The translations under genes and the position numbers were made by a program. A stretch of DNA of 60,000 nucleotides, taken from Bolinopsis microptera. Its lineage: Eukaryota; Ctenophora; Tentaculata; Lobata; Bolinopsidae. This document shows, piece after piece, positions 22,758 to 33,721 of this stretch. The DNA lies in assembly GCF_026151205.1 (NCBI RefSeq), contig NC_087074.1, positions 6,326,001-6,386,000 on the forward strand. The letters are read 5' to 3'. Each line of letters opens with the position of its first letter. Positions within the stretch are counted from its first letter, which is position 1. The notes under the pieces were generated by a model, which saw nothing but the letters and a program-made list of their open reading frames with translations, ran no database searches and was not told the DNA's origin.

Positions 22758-25700
22758 ATGAAAGTGGTAACTATCCTGGTGCTTGCACAAGTGATACTGC
22801 TCAAAACATTCCTGTGCACTGGCCCTGTGATACTTTCACCAACCCAGATACCTACAACTGTGAATCCTATCTTTAAAGGTGAGCATCGAAAATAGCGATA
22901 GTCATTTATAATAAGGGGTAGGGGCAGTAAAATTGTCGAATACATGTAGGGTGATTATATGTGAAATTTTATTTCAGAGACCTGTGGTATCCAGAATTTC
23001 GGAGGATTCCTAAAATATGTTTGCACGTACCATAACAAATATGGACCTTACGGAGAAAGATTATCGACAACTCACTTCAAGTGTCACAATTCAAATGGAT
23101 GGTACAATCACATGGAAATATTCGGTACAAATACAATAGGTGGAAATGCAATGATTAATACTGTAACTTTGCATCGTACATTCGATCACAAATGTGTTTA
23201 TGACAACCAATCATACCAGGCCTGCGGTAATCAGCCAAATGAATTTCAGTCTTACAAAAATGCCATATGTCAGTTGCGAGTTTACATCGACTCGTCAAGT
23301 GAGGTAAACGCTGATATGGTTGAGGATAGTCCAAGTAACGAAACTGTTGTTTTGCCAAGTGGGGATGTCACCTTCCGTGATTATATCTGTAATGATAAAT
23401 GTGACAGATATGATTGTGAAGATGAGGCAAATTGCAACGGTCTCACTTATGGAAAATACTGTTATCAGGGTGACAATGGGAACATCAGTTACATACAACC
23501 TAAATACATTTGCACAGTACTACATGAACAGAAATGTAGTAATGAAGATGTGTTGATATGCGATCCTAAAATCACACCCGAAGAGAATGTATGCGAAACA
23601 TTTTCACTCGGGAATACCTATATGGACGAACCGTTATACAATTTAGTTCCTGTGTTTAACTTCACAAGTTGCACTCCAACAATTTTATGCCGCAACTGCA
23701 TCGATCAATTTAACTGCACAGACCAATCAAGGGTTGGTGTAACCTGTAAAATTCATGGCTATGTATCAACTGTATCAAAGTACAAGATCTGTGGAGAACG
23801 AAGTACACCCGTTCGCGTTACTGAATTAGCTATCTGTGATGATAGAATCGATATGGCATGTGAAGAAGTTTCCTCTGCATGTAGGGTACACAAACACTAT
23901 CTATGCAACGGAGTCGCAGATTGCAACGATGAGAGTGATGAAAGAATTCTAATTTGTCAGGTAAATACCTCAAAATCTTGTGTGAGACGAGGTGGAAACG
24001 GGACTTTTAGTTTACCACTTCCTCTTGCATGGCTACGAGATGGAGTCGAGGATTGCATCGACGGTGAAGATGAGAAAGATATTTGGCCGGAATGTGGAAT
24101 CGGTAAAACAAGGAGATATGTGACTGAAAATAGCATTTGTGACAATGTGTTTCTGTGCCGTACTGGAAAACCAGAATTTGTTGAATTCAAAAATCTCTGT
24201 GATGGAATTAACACATGCGGAAATGAAAACAGGATCTGCCAAGAGTCAAGAGGATCAATTGCTGTCGTGAAAACGGTTATTACCCATAACCAAGGACTTT
24301 TTAAACGCTTGTCCTACTGCTTGGACGGCCTACAGAAACTTGGCCAACTATCTCATCATTGCAGTACTGAGCAATTTATTTTTCCCGATAATGACATTTT
24401 TGGGTTACAGAAACCAGAGTTTACTTTACCAGATGTGAAAGCCAATTGCGATTATATGTTCGGTGAACTATACGTATACACTAGTTGCATTGGCAACTGT
24501 ATCAACTCTTCCTGTCCACTGAAAGACATTCCCAAATACCATTCTTGTCCCGGTCAATATCCTCGTAGAGCAGGAACCATAGTCAACAACAAGTACCTCA
24601 CATTTGCTGTCAAATCGAAAGGGGAAAACAGCAGCGTGTACTTAAACGATATCTTCGTCTGCGACAAGGGCATAAGATGTGTTTCTTATTCACAGGTGTG
24701 TGATCTAGTTGATGATTGTGGGGATGGGTCAGATGAAGAACGCTGTACTAATCACTTCAAGTGTAACTCTTCTGGACATTACATACCGAGAACAAGTAAA
24801 TGTGATGGTAAGATTGATTGCTTAGATTCATCAGACGAATGCAATGATGAGTGTTCAAAAGAAATACTTGATGGACTCGCACTGAAGGGGATTTCTTGGG
24901 CAATCAGTCTTTTGGCAGTTTTTTCAAACCTTGTTATAGTCTTTGTCATCATCTTATCTCTCAAGAAGTGTAGAACCACTGTTGCTCTGACAAATAAATT
25001 GTTCATTATCATGATAGGTATAGGTGACATTCTAGTTGGATCGTATCTCTTAGCAATATCATTTTTCGATGGAGTAGTCCACGGTAAGCAGTATTGTAAG
25101 GACCAGACCACTTGGCTTTCAAGCAGGGAATGTTCCATTCTTGGTGTGACAAGTACCATCGGATCAAATCTTTCCCTGTTTACAATGACTGTTTTGAGTT
25201 TGGTAAGGGTTCATGGCATCTGGAACTCGATGAGAGTTCCAGCAGGAGTTTCATTTAAGAAATTCGTCATAGTTATGGCTGTAAACTTTATCTTACTTTC
25301 CTTATCAGCTACGGTGGCATTTATTCCAACTATGAAGTATTTTGGCGATTTCTTCATCAACGGAATACGATATGACATTGAACCGAAACTTTTCGTAGGC
25401 TTGGTTAACAAAGAGACTCACTCAAAAGTATTTAAAGAATACTTCGGACGCATGGAAAATAGGATTCTAAGTTGGGATACAATTGATTCAAGGGTTTCTG
25501 AGATGTTTTCCCACGATCCTTTGGCAGAAGATTTCACAAAAACTCAAACAAAAGTAGGATTCTATGGAAACGATGGAGTGTGCCTATTTAAATACTTTAT
25601 TCGGGGAACAGATCCTCAGCAATCGTTCGTACTGACAATTCTCATATTAAACATTATTTGTTTTGTGGTGATATCAGTGTGCTACATTATCATCAGCACG

Positions 25701-26105
25701 CTATCTACCAAATCTTCAAACAATGTGACCTCCAAGTCCAAAAGAGGCAATAAACAGACTCGTCAAAGAAACAGACGAATGAACCAAAAAATTTCTATCA
25801 TAATCACAACAGACTTTCTCTGCTGGGTGCCATTTATTATTACATGTGCGCTCCATTATCTGGAGATCGTTGATGCTACACCATGGTATTCAATCTTCTC
25901 CATGGTGATTCTACCTATCAACTCCGTGATTAACCCACTCCTCTACAACGATTTTATCGTGCGCAACTTAAGGGCGTTCTTATCACAGTGTAAAACTAAA
26001 ATATCACTCCTTATCTTGACTTTTTCGTCTCAATTTATTGTTGAGGGAGTCACTACACCTCGGGAGAGCATTGAAATGGCGGATCCCACTGCGATCAGAT
26101 CATAG
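22758..26105 (+). CDS. LDLR-A-repeat class A GPCR
   Basis: Two exons, 22758-22878 and 22978-26105, joined by a 99-bp GT-AG intron in phase 1; 1082 residues. Exon 1 encodes a signal peptide (MKVVTILVLAQVILLKTFLC). The roughly 650-residue Cys-rich ectodomain has several degenerate LDLR-A modules, the clearest being LCNGVADCNDESDE, CDLVDDCGDGSDEERC (near 610) and CDGKIDCLDSSDEC just before the membrane. Such modules bind Ca2+ and ligands. The 7TM begins near 679; TM6 has CWVP (near 989) and TM7 NPLLY (near 1026), with basic residues in the third loop. It has no leucine-rich repeats, unlike the relaxin-receptor/LGR type C group; the snail GRL101 receptor is a related concept but has LRRs. Odd: the second extracellular loop is about 100 residues, and the DRY position reads LVR. 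Ligand unknown. Confidence 0.85.
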
Positions 26106-26163
26106 GAATTAAATATTCGTTGCACTTCTTGCGCTGATGTTAAATTTTAATTTTATATTGTTT

Positions 26164-27126
26164 AGTCCGGACTTACTTCCTTTTCTGAGAAAATCTTGAA
26201 AATTTTCTGAGATAAGGAAGTAAGTCCGTGGACTTATTTCCTTATCTGAGCTGAGATAAATGATCTGTGATAGGAAAAAGTAGCTGAACTTACTTCCTAA
26301 TTATCCTTTATCAAAACATGCTAAAAACGGAATTTTAGAAAGCGATTTCCCAAAAAGAACGTAACTTTACTGCCGATCCATATTTTCGCTTGAAATTTTC
26401 AGAATCGATGTATAATTACATTTCAACCTTACGTTCGTGATCAAAATTTTCATTTAGGGCTCCACAAAAATTTGGTGGTCGATTTTCAAAAAACACCGGC
26501 CGTATTTTAGTCACAAAACATAAACATATGAGCAGTTATTGAGCTGTTAATCGCAGAAAATGTTAAGTTCAGGTATATCTTTTAGATCAAGTTTATTTTC
26601 ATCAAAATATCGATAAGTAATCACTATCAACTATATGCACTGAAATCTTTCAAAATTGGCGAGTTTGCCCAAATATGGGCATTCTCGAGATGGCACGTGC
26701 TACGAAGTAGCGCGCGCCGGGCCAGACCATTAACAATGGTCAAAGATCATCCCAGCCTCGGCCTCAAAAATTTAGTATAAGGCTTGGACTTACTTAAACT
26801 TCCTTCTCAGAAAAAGATAGAACAGAGATTTTTCTCAGAAAAGAAAGTAAGTCACATTTTTCTCAAAAAAGGAAGTAAGTGAAAGTCCATCCAATATGAA
26901 AAATTAGCTTAATTATTTGGCATAAAAATGGTTATTTCTAAGCATATGGAGGGGCTGAACGCTTTAATTTTTCTGACAAATTAACATTTGACTTATTATT
27001 GATAACTCAACGTGTTTACTTTCGATCTTACGCAAAAAATAAGCGGAGAAAAAACCAAAAACGCAAAAGTCGCAATATCTCGAAATGGAAAATATGGACT
27101 TATTTCCTTTTCTGAGAAAGCGGCAG
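26164..27126. mobile_element. Relative of the 4703-10291 element, left end degraded
   Basis: Contains GGACTTACTTCCTTTTCTGA and AAGGAAGTAAGTCC motifs at about 26169, 26215, 26235, 26291, 26788, 26843, 26871 and 27093. Its right end GAGAAAGCGGCAG corresponds to the end of the 4703-10291 element, and interior segments near 26895-27000 correspond to 5545-5660. No transposase. Confidence 0.6.
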
Positions 27127-27189
27127 ATGCAGAACTCTGGTCACGCGCACCTTTACTTCCAATGAGCATCCGCACTTTTTATATTTATA

Positions 27190-27214
27190 AGCTGAGCGCC
27201 GCCCAATATAAGCT
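27190..27214 (+). repeat. Short dispersed repeat core
   Basis: Carries GCTGAGCGCCGCCCA with a truncated left half. Confidence 0.55.
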
Positions 27215-27557
27215 TTGATACATATGTCCGGTTTCGGTGGCGCTTCGCGCGCGAAAAGTGGCATGCAACGCGACGTGTGTCAAAGTAAGCTTTGTCGATT
27301 TGCCTCGAAATTCATGGTATTGGTATCAAACGATTCCCCGTTCAATTTTGGACGGTAATATAAATATAGCCATAGGTCAAGGTAGTGCAAATTCTGAAAT
27401 TGCAAAATCAAGCAAGTTGTAAACCTATTTCATACGTATCAAACTGAATTTGATTTTGGTGGAGATATAGCTGATAGCGCGCCAAAATAATTATAAGCAT
27501 AATTTACCTGGTGACCCCAGGTGCCAGGCTATGTTTATAATAATAATAACAAAGGTT

Positions 27558-27590
27558 CGGCGGAATGAAAAGCTGAGCGCCGCCCAGTTG
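27558..27590 (+). repeat. Short dispersed repeat with GCTGAGCGCCGCCCA core
   Basis: GTTCGGCGGAATGAAAAGCT then GAGCGCCGCCCAGTT, the fourth copy in this window. Confidence 0.65.
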
Positions 27591-27757
27591 AGCGTGCTAA
27601 ATCACTCTACAGTCGATTTTCTAGATTGTTCTAAAAGGGCCCCCGGCCAACAGTTGAAACCAATTTCAATCGATGTATTTTCCGACGCTGATTCTGAATC
27701 ACCCTCCATCACAGTGCTGGCATGAAGCACGACCGGTGCATTTATTGTGGGTATAGT

Positions 27758-28088
27758 TATTTGACCAAAACCCATAATCATGGGTAGAGTGTACCGCTGC
27801 CAGTGTCTCTCTTTTCCAAACAAAAGGAAATGATATTAATTTGAGGAACCGTCCGCTAATGCAAATTGATACCGAGAATGAAATCGGTCGCTCGCTTTTT
27901 CAAATCAATAAGCTTTATTACAATTCGTAAGCCGTGATCGAATGGAAAAAGCGAGCGACCGATTTCATTCTCGGTATCAATTTGCATTAGCGGACGGTTC
28001 CTCAAATTAATATCATTTCCTTTTGTTTGGAAAAGAGAGACACTGGTAGCGGTACACTCTACCCATGATTATGGGTTTTGGTCAAATA
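27758..28088. repeat. Terminal hairpin block, left
   Basis: About 331 bp with inverted arms of roughly 150 bp around a loop near 27905-27940. Arms contain AGCGAGCGACCGATTTCATT, ATGATATTAATTTGAGG and the CCCATAATCATGGG palindrome. Confidence 0.85.
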
Positions 28089-29627
28089 TCATCTCTTTTT
28101 GATTATAATGTCAGGATAATTTACACAATCGAAACTTCATTAACAAGGAGGTAATTCCGACGATTTCGAAATTCTGCCTTTGAAAACGTTTCCTTGTGTT
28201 TAGATAGGTATATCTGTCGATAACCGACTGAATATGGCACTTTTTACTCATTCAAGTTGGCATTAAATTCATATATAATGCCATTTAAATATCGTGGAAA
28301 GCAGAATATATTCGAAATGATCACGAATGAGCAAAATTCTCACCTTTCGCACGTGCAAACTTTGAGCGGACGTTGCGTGCGCATACAATATTGAATCACC
28401 GTACATTTTTGCATAGTCGTATTTAATATATAGTTTGATAAGCATGCAAAGTTTCAGAAGATTTCAAAAAGAACTTGGATCACAACGGGACTCCAAAGTT
28501 GATAAAAATCGTGAAAATCAAAATTTTTAGTGATTTTAGCTATTTTAAATAAATTTGGGCGTGTCCCCACGTGTGCAACTTTTCGACTTTTAACTTTAAA
28601 ACTAGCCTATAACACAATTTACACCTTTAAGAAGCAAAATTGAGCTCCACAACCCAAGGGATGACCCAACACCAGAGAATACTAATTCACAACTTTTGTG
28701 TTTTTATAAAATTATTCTTCAAAAAAGCACTAACTTCAATAGCAAATATCTTTATGAAGGAGCAAGGTAGGAAACTATTCCGGTAGATTTTCGGAATGCT
28801 TGAACAATTATCTAAGATAAAAATGTCCTCAGATTTTGAATAAAATTACTCTTTAATAGCGTAAAATCGATTTGAAAAGTTGTTACTTTGTCAAAAATCA
28901 AGTTTTTAAAACACTTAATTTGATGACGTCATCAAGTGATGATGATGACGTTAAATTATTTTTCAGAACAATGTAAACTAAAGCTTAAACGATTATCTTT
29001 AAAACCTGTGGTTCGAGATGACTGTATCGTTTATACTTTCGAATCTACGGACACTTAAATGTAGGCTACAATTGACTGCAAAAAGCGTCTATATATAGTA
29101 TTATATATCTTCACGACAATCTGTTGTAAAACAGGGGTTCCAGAAAACCCACTTCACGATACTCCTGAAACATGAAATTTTTTTTACAGTCGATTTGGAC
29201 AAGGTCTAGACGCCCTGCAAAGTTTCAGATCTCTAACTCAATTTTAACATGGTTTTTAAGGCACCTGAATATGGCGATTTTGGGTTTTTACCTAATTTCG
29301 TATAACATGCTGGCGCGTATTTTGCGCAAATTTCTTAAAAACCTCCATATAACTATTTCTTATTCCTGTCATCTTTAACATTGAATTAGAATGTTTTGAG
29401 CTTAAATGTACCTGCTGATCTACTTTCGATGAGTCTTAATGCCTGGAAATCAATAAAGGGGATATAATAGTATAGGGGGTAAATAGTATTGTGAATATAA
29501 GGGCGACGGTAATGCTTGCCAGCATTGTGATACTATGTATCCCCTTTACTATTATACCCCCTTTACTATTATACCCCCTCTACTATTATACCCCCTTTGG
29601 TACACGTTACACTTACAAGCCTCTTTC

Positions 29628-29685
29628 GTGCACGCGAAGCGTGCACTCCGGCCGGAGGCGGCGGCCGAAGGCCGCCGCCTCCGGC
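29628..29685. repeat. Two perfect GC hairpins with GAA loops
   Basis: GTGCACGC-GAA-GCGTGCAC (29628-29646) and a 16-bp stem with GAA loop (29651-29685; arm CCGGAGGCGGCGGCC plus an outer G-C pair). They sit near the axis of the giant palindrome and are absent from copy A. Just upstream, 29546-29599 has about four 17-bp repeats ACTATTATACCCCCTTT. Confidence 0.85.
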
Positions 29686-31121
29686 AGGAGTTTTTCAGGC
29701 ATTAAGACTCATCGGAAGTCGTTCAGCAGATTTATTTTTAGTTCAAAACATTCTAATTTGATGTCAAAGATGACAGGAATAAAAAATAGTTATGTTGAGA
29801 TTTTTAAGAAATTTGCATAAAATACTCGCCGCGCCAGCACTGTTATACGAAATTCGGTAAAAAACCCAAAATCGCCATATTCAGGTGCCTTAAAAACCAT
29901 GTTAAAATCGAGTTAGAGATCTGAAATTTTTCAGGGCGTCTAGACGTTGACCAAATCGACTGCAAAAAAAGTTTCAGGTTTCAGGAAGTTTCAAGTTTCA
30001 GGTTTCAGGAACATCGGGAAGTGGGTTTTCTAGAACCCCTGTTTTACGACAGATTGTCGTGATATCTATATTATAGTTATACATACACAATACATATTCA
30101 GGGATAAACGCTTTGCCAGTCAATTGTAGCCTGTATTTAATTGTCCATAGATTCAAAAGTATAAAAGATACAGCCATTTCCGACCACAGGTCTTGAAAAT
30201 AATTGTTTACACTTTAGTTTACATTGTATAAAAAAATTATTTGACGTCATGAACACCCCTTGATGACGTCATCAAGTTAACCGTTTTTAAAACTTGATTT
30301 TTGACAAAGTAATAACTTTTAAAAATGATTTTACTCCATTAAACAGTAATTGTATTCAAAATCTGAGGAAAATTTTACCTTAGATAATTGTTCAAGCATT
30401 CTGAAAATCTACCGGAAAGTTTTTCTAGCTTGCTCCTTCATAAAGATATTCGTCATTGAAGTTTGTGCTTTTTTGAAGAATTATTTTATAAAAACGTCAA
30501 TTTTGCGATTTAGTATTCTCTGGTGTTGGGCCATGCCTTGGGTTGTGGAGCTCAGTTCTACTTCTGCTTCCTATAGGTATAAATTGTGCATTAGGCTAGT
30601 TTTAAAGTTGAAAATCGAAAATTTGCACACGTGGGGACACGCCCAAATTGATAGAAAATCGCTAAAATCACTGAAAGTTGCTGTTTTTACCATTTTCTGT
30701 CAACTTTAGAGTGCCGTTGTGATTACAGTTCTTCTTGAAATACTTTGAAACTTTGCATTTCAAACTATATATAAAACAATTACATGCAAAAATTTACGGC
30801 GATTCAATATTGGATGCGCACGCAACGTCCGCTCAAAGTTTGCACGTGCGAAAGGTGAGAATTTTGCTCATTCGTGATTTTCAACAAATTCTGCTTTGCC
30901 ACGACAGTTTAATGTCATTATATATGAATTTAATGCCAACTTGAATGAGTATTAAGTGGCATATTCAGTCAGTGATCGACCGATATGCTTACCTAAACAC
31001 AAGGAAATTTGTTTAAAGGAAAAATTTCGAAATCGTTGAAACTTCCTCCTTATTAATGAAGATATCAGTTTATATTTCGACTTTATAAAGTACCCTGACA
31101 TTATAATCAAAAAGAGATGAT

Positions 31122-31634
31122 ATTTTACCAAAACCCATAATCATGGGTAGAGTGGACCGCTGCCAGTATCTCTCTTTCCCAAACAAAAGGAAATGATATT
31201 AATTTTGAATTTGATTGACCGTTCTCAAATGCAAAATGATACCGAGAATGAAATCGGTCGCTCGCTTTTCCCATTCATTTACAATTGTGATAGATTAAGA
31301 AGAACTACCCAAAGGCAGCTGTACTTGGCAATAAAGATTCAATAAACTTCAGCTAATTCAATAAGTAATAACTACCACCCTTACCCCGAAATACTAGGTA
31401 TCGACCCGAACGCAACCCAAAGAGATTTTTAAAGCATCTGATTGATGTAATTAATCGAAACTTATTACAATTCGTAAGCCGTGAATGAATGGGAAAAGCG
31501 AGCGACCGATTTCATTCTCGGTATCATTTTGCATTTGAGAACGGTCAATCAAATTAATATCATTTCCTTTTGTTTGGGAAAGAGAGATACTGGCAGCGGT
31601 CCACTCTACCCATGATTATGGGTTTTGGTAAAAT
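31122..31634. repeat. Terminal hairpin block, right
   Basis: About 513 bp, same family as 27758-28088, inverted arms of about 150 bp, with a longer loop (31275-31485). Confidence 0.85.
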
Positions 31635-31639
31635 GACAT

Positions 31640-31915
31640 ATAGGGTTAAAATACTCCCCTGACGAGATATTGCATATTGGTGAAAAACTGTCTCGATCAC
31701 GTGATATGACCGTATAAGGAAGTTAGTCTAATTTCTCGTTAGGGTTAGGGTTTCAGCAAATGCTTTTGTTAAGGATTGGGTTAGGGTTAGGGTTGGGATC
31801 AGATAAGAGGGTTAAGGTTTCAAATAGTCGTTCAGAACCAGCTAAAGAACGGGTTGAAAAAGTCACGTCACAGTTGAGTGTAGAGTGATTGATCATCATC
31901 CCCGCCCAGTTATAA
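31640..31915 (+). repeat. Direct repeat copy 1, with TTAGGG-like units
   Basis: Shares ATAGGGTTAAAAT, CTGTCTCGATCACGTGATAT, GACCGTATAAGGAAGTTAGT and later segments with 32577-33085. It contains GTTAGGGTTAGGGTT (31737-31752 and 31779-31794), resembling telomeric repeat. It lacks the insertions present in copy 2. Confidence 0.85.
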
Positions 31916-32340
31916 AACTAAAAGTAAGGCCGGAGGCTAAAACTAAATAAAAAGCATAATGAGCATAGAACTGTCTACAAACATTGGAGGACTTTGCCGC
32001 TTCGACGCGACGCGCAAACTAGCATTCTTGCTTCGCATCGTTGATCGTCGATGGGTTGACACCGTCAATCAACTACAATTGTACAAACATTGAAAATATC
32101 ATGAGTCGAAAAAGCCTAAAATGTACAAACAACTCATTTGAGAAAAATAAGGGTTGTCATAATTGTCCATCTGCGTCAAAAAGAAAGCGAAACTGATTGA
32201 CCGTCACGTCCGTGCGAATATTTTATGTTTTAGCTAGTGCGTGCGACGTTCTAAATTTTGCTTGTTTAGTTGATTCAAGATGTTAATCCTTCACAGCTCG
32301 GCTCAAGGCCCAGTGCATGGTGCATCTTGCTGATCTAGCG

Positions 32341-32428
32341 TTGTATCACGCGGTGACCCCCACTGTCGCTTCGACGATACAGGGGAGCCGCGCACTTCGT
32401 GCGCGGCGGGTCATACAACGTATGACAA
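32341..32428 (+). mobile_element. 88-bp hairpin-string insertion, family ii copy 2
   Basis: TTGTATCACG... to ...CGTATGACAA, flanked by a perfect 8-bp duplication ATCTAGCG (32333-32340, 32429-32436). Hairpins: GACCCCCACTGTC region, CGCGCAC-TTC-GTGCGCG, GTCATAC-AAC-GTATGAC. It is the reverse orientation of 21441-21550. Confidence 0.8.
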
Positions 32429-32684
32429 ATCTAGCGCGAGCGTGCTAGTGCTACTGCTATAAAATCAATTTACAGTCGATCTGCGAGATTGTTCTAAAAG
32501 GGCCCCGATAGTTGAAACCAACTTCTATCGATGTATTTTCGGACGCTGCGCTGATTCCGAATCACCCCCATGACATAGGGTTAAAATGCTCCCCGGACGA
32601 GATATTGGCGAAAAACTGTCTCGATCACGTGATATGACCGTATAAGGAAGTTAGTCTAATTTCTCGTTAGGGTTAGGGTTTCAG

Positions 32685-32813
32685 TTGCTCTAACCAGAGT
32701 CCTTTCGCTTGCAGTAGTGCGCGACCGCCGAAAGCGGCAAGTATATTGATATTCTACTTGTGAAACAAGCGCGATCACGCAGTACGCGTATATTATACAC
32801 ATGGCTATGTGAA
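32685..32813. mobile_element. 129-bp hairpin-string insertion, family iii
   Basis: TTGCTCTAACC... to ...GGCTATGTGAA. Flanked by GGGTTTCAG (32676-32684 and 32814-32822), read as an 8- or 9-bp target duplication; copy 1 of the direct repeat gives the empty site near 31747-31757. Hairpins: CTCT-AACC-AGAG, CCGC-CGAAA-GCGG, CTTGT-GAA-ACAAG, CACAT-GGCT-ATGTG. Single copy in this window. Confidence 0.75.
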
Positions 32814-32960
32814 GGGTTTCAGCATATGCTTTTGTTAGGGATTGAGTTATGTTTAGGGTTGGGATCAGATATGATTAGAGGGTTAAAGTTTCGAATAGTC
32901 GTTCAGGACAAGATAGAGAATGGGTTGAAAAAGTCACGTGACAGTCGAGTGTAGAGTGCA

Positions 32961-33058
32961 TTAACGGGTGATACTCGTAAAATATCTGTTCCATATACTA
33001 TACAGGACCGTCGACGAGTCCAACTCGGCGCGCGTCCTGGTAGGTTGTAAACCTACAA
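32961..33058. mobile_element. 98-bp hairpin-string insertion, family i copy 2
   Basis: TTAACGGG... to ...CTACAA, nearly identical to 10489-10581 with a 5-bp length difference in the AT-rich middle. Flanked by AGAGTGCA (32953-32960, 33059-33066). The empty site is seen in the direct repeat near 31878-31890. Confidence 0.85.
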
Positions 33059-33085
33059 AGAGTGCATGATTAATCATCATCCGAT

Positions 33086-33721
33086 CTAACGAGAAACATT
33101 ATTTGATGCGCGGCGCGGCCCAGTAGTGCATGCATCGCGCTACAACTTGTAGTTACTATGGTAACAATATTTGCTAAGTTATTTATTTCATATTTCCAGA
33201 TTCGTCGATCACTGTCTTAAATGCGCGGCGCTTAACTGTAACGTGACGAGAAATCGCTATTTTGAAATAAAATGTCAAAATGGTGCACTTGCAATTGTAT
33301 GGCCGTCGGCCGATTGAGAGATGAAAATGAATTGCAATAAGATGTGTGAAGCACTGTACTAAAAGAATAGGCTCTTTCTAAATCGCTCGCCCAAACCGTA
33401 ATAACAACTTCAACTTTTGCGCGTCTCCTAAATGCGCGTTAGTTATCTGTGATAATTTAGCACCGGCGAACCACATGTTCTGCCTACTAGCAAAGTTCAC
33501 TCAAAACGTTCCGCGCCCGCGGATAAGTCAATATTTGTGGTTTTCAGAGACCAGATATTGCCATATCTGGATCATTAAAAAGGCCACCTGATAAGTCTAT
33601 ACAGACATCAAAACTCTTTTTATCAGTAGTCAGAGTGGTTCGTTGTCATTTTAGTAGTAGCACTTCCTTATTGCTAATATATAATTGGGAAAGCAAAATA
33701 ATAGACTTCAAATATGCTTTC
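33086..33721. other. No gene seen
   Basis: Includes an inverted copy of the 19055-19105 GC-rich repeat (about 33105-33155). No supported exon. Confidence 0.4.

Larger units (their letters stand above)
27758..31634. mobile_element. 3.9-kb giant palindrome made of foldback elements
   Basis: Left arm (28089 to about 29540) and right arm (about 29500-31120) are inverted diverged copies; each outer end carries a further self-complementary block (27758-28088 and 31122-31634). Outer sequences are (T/A)ACCAAAACCCATAATC with CCCATGATTATGGGTTTTGG complements. No protein is conserved between arms, so the open frames in them are incidental. Copy A at 16430-18668 is the same family. Likely a non-autonomous foldback DNA transposon that duplicated in inverted orientation. 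Confidence 0.8.
32577..33085 (+). repeat. Direct repeat copy 2, carrying insertions
   Basis: Second copy of 31640-31915, interrupted at 32685-32813 and 32961-33058. Removing these restores colinearity with copy 1 (GGGTTTCAGCA and GTGTAGAGTG...ATCATCATCC). Confidence 0.85.

Noticed and set aside
23155-25411. Several antisense ORFs across the GPCR
   Set aside because: Shadows of the sense coding frame; no independent features.
29491-30944. ORFs of 69-119 residues in the palindrome arms
   Set aside because: The corresponding arms have stops and indels, so the frames are not conserved.
32961-33058. Hammerhead ribozyme in the family i element
   Set aside because: GACGAGTCC resembles part of a hammerhead, but the CUGANGA and GAAA core boxes are not present in the right positions on either strand.
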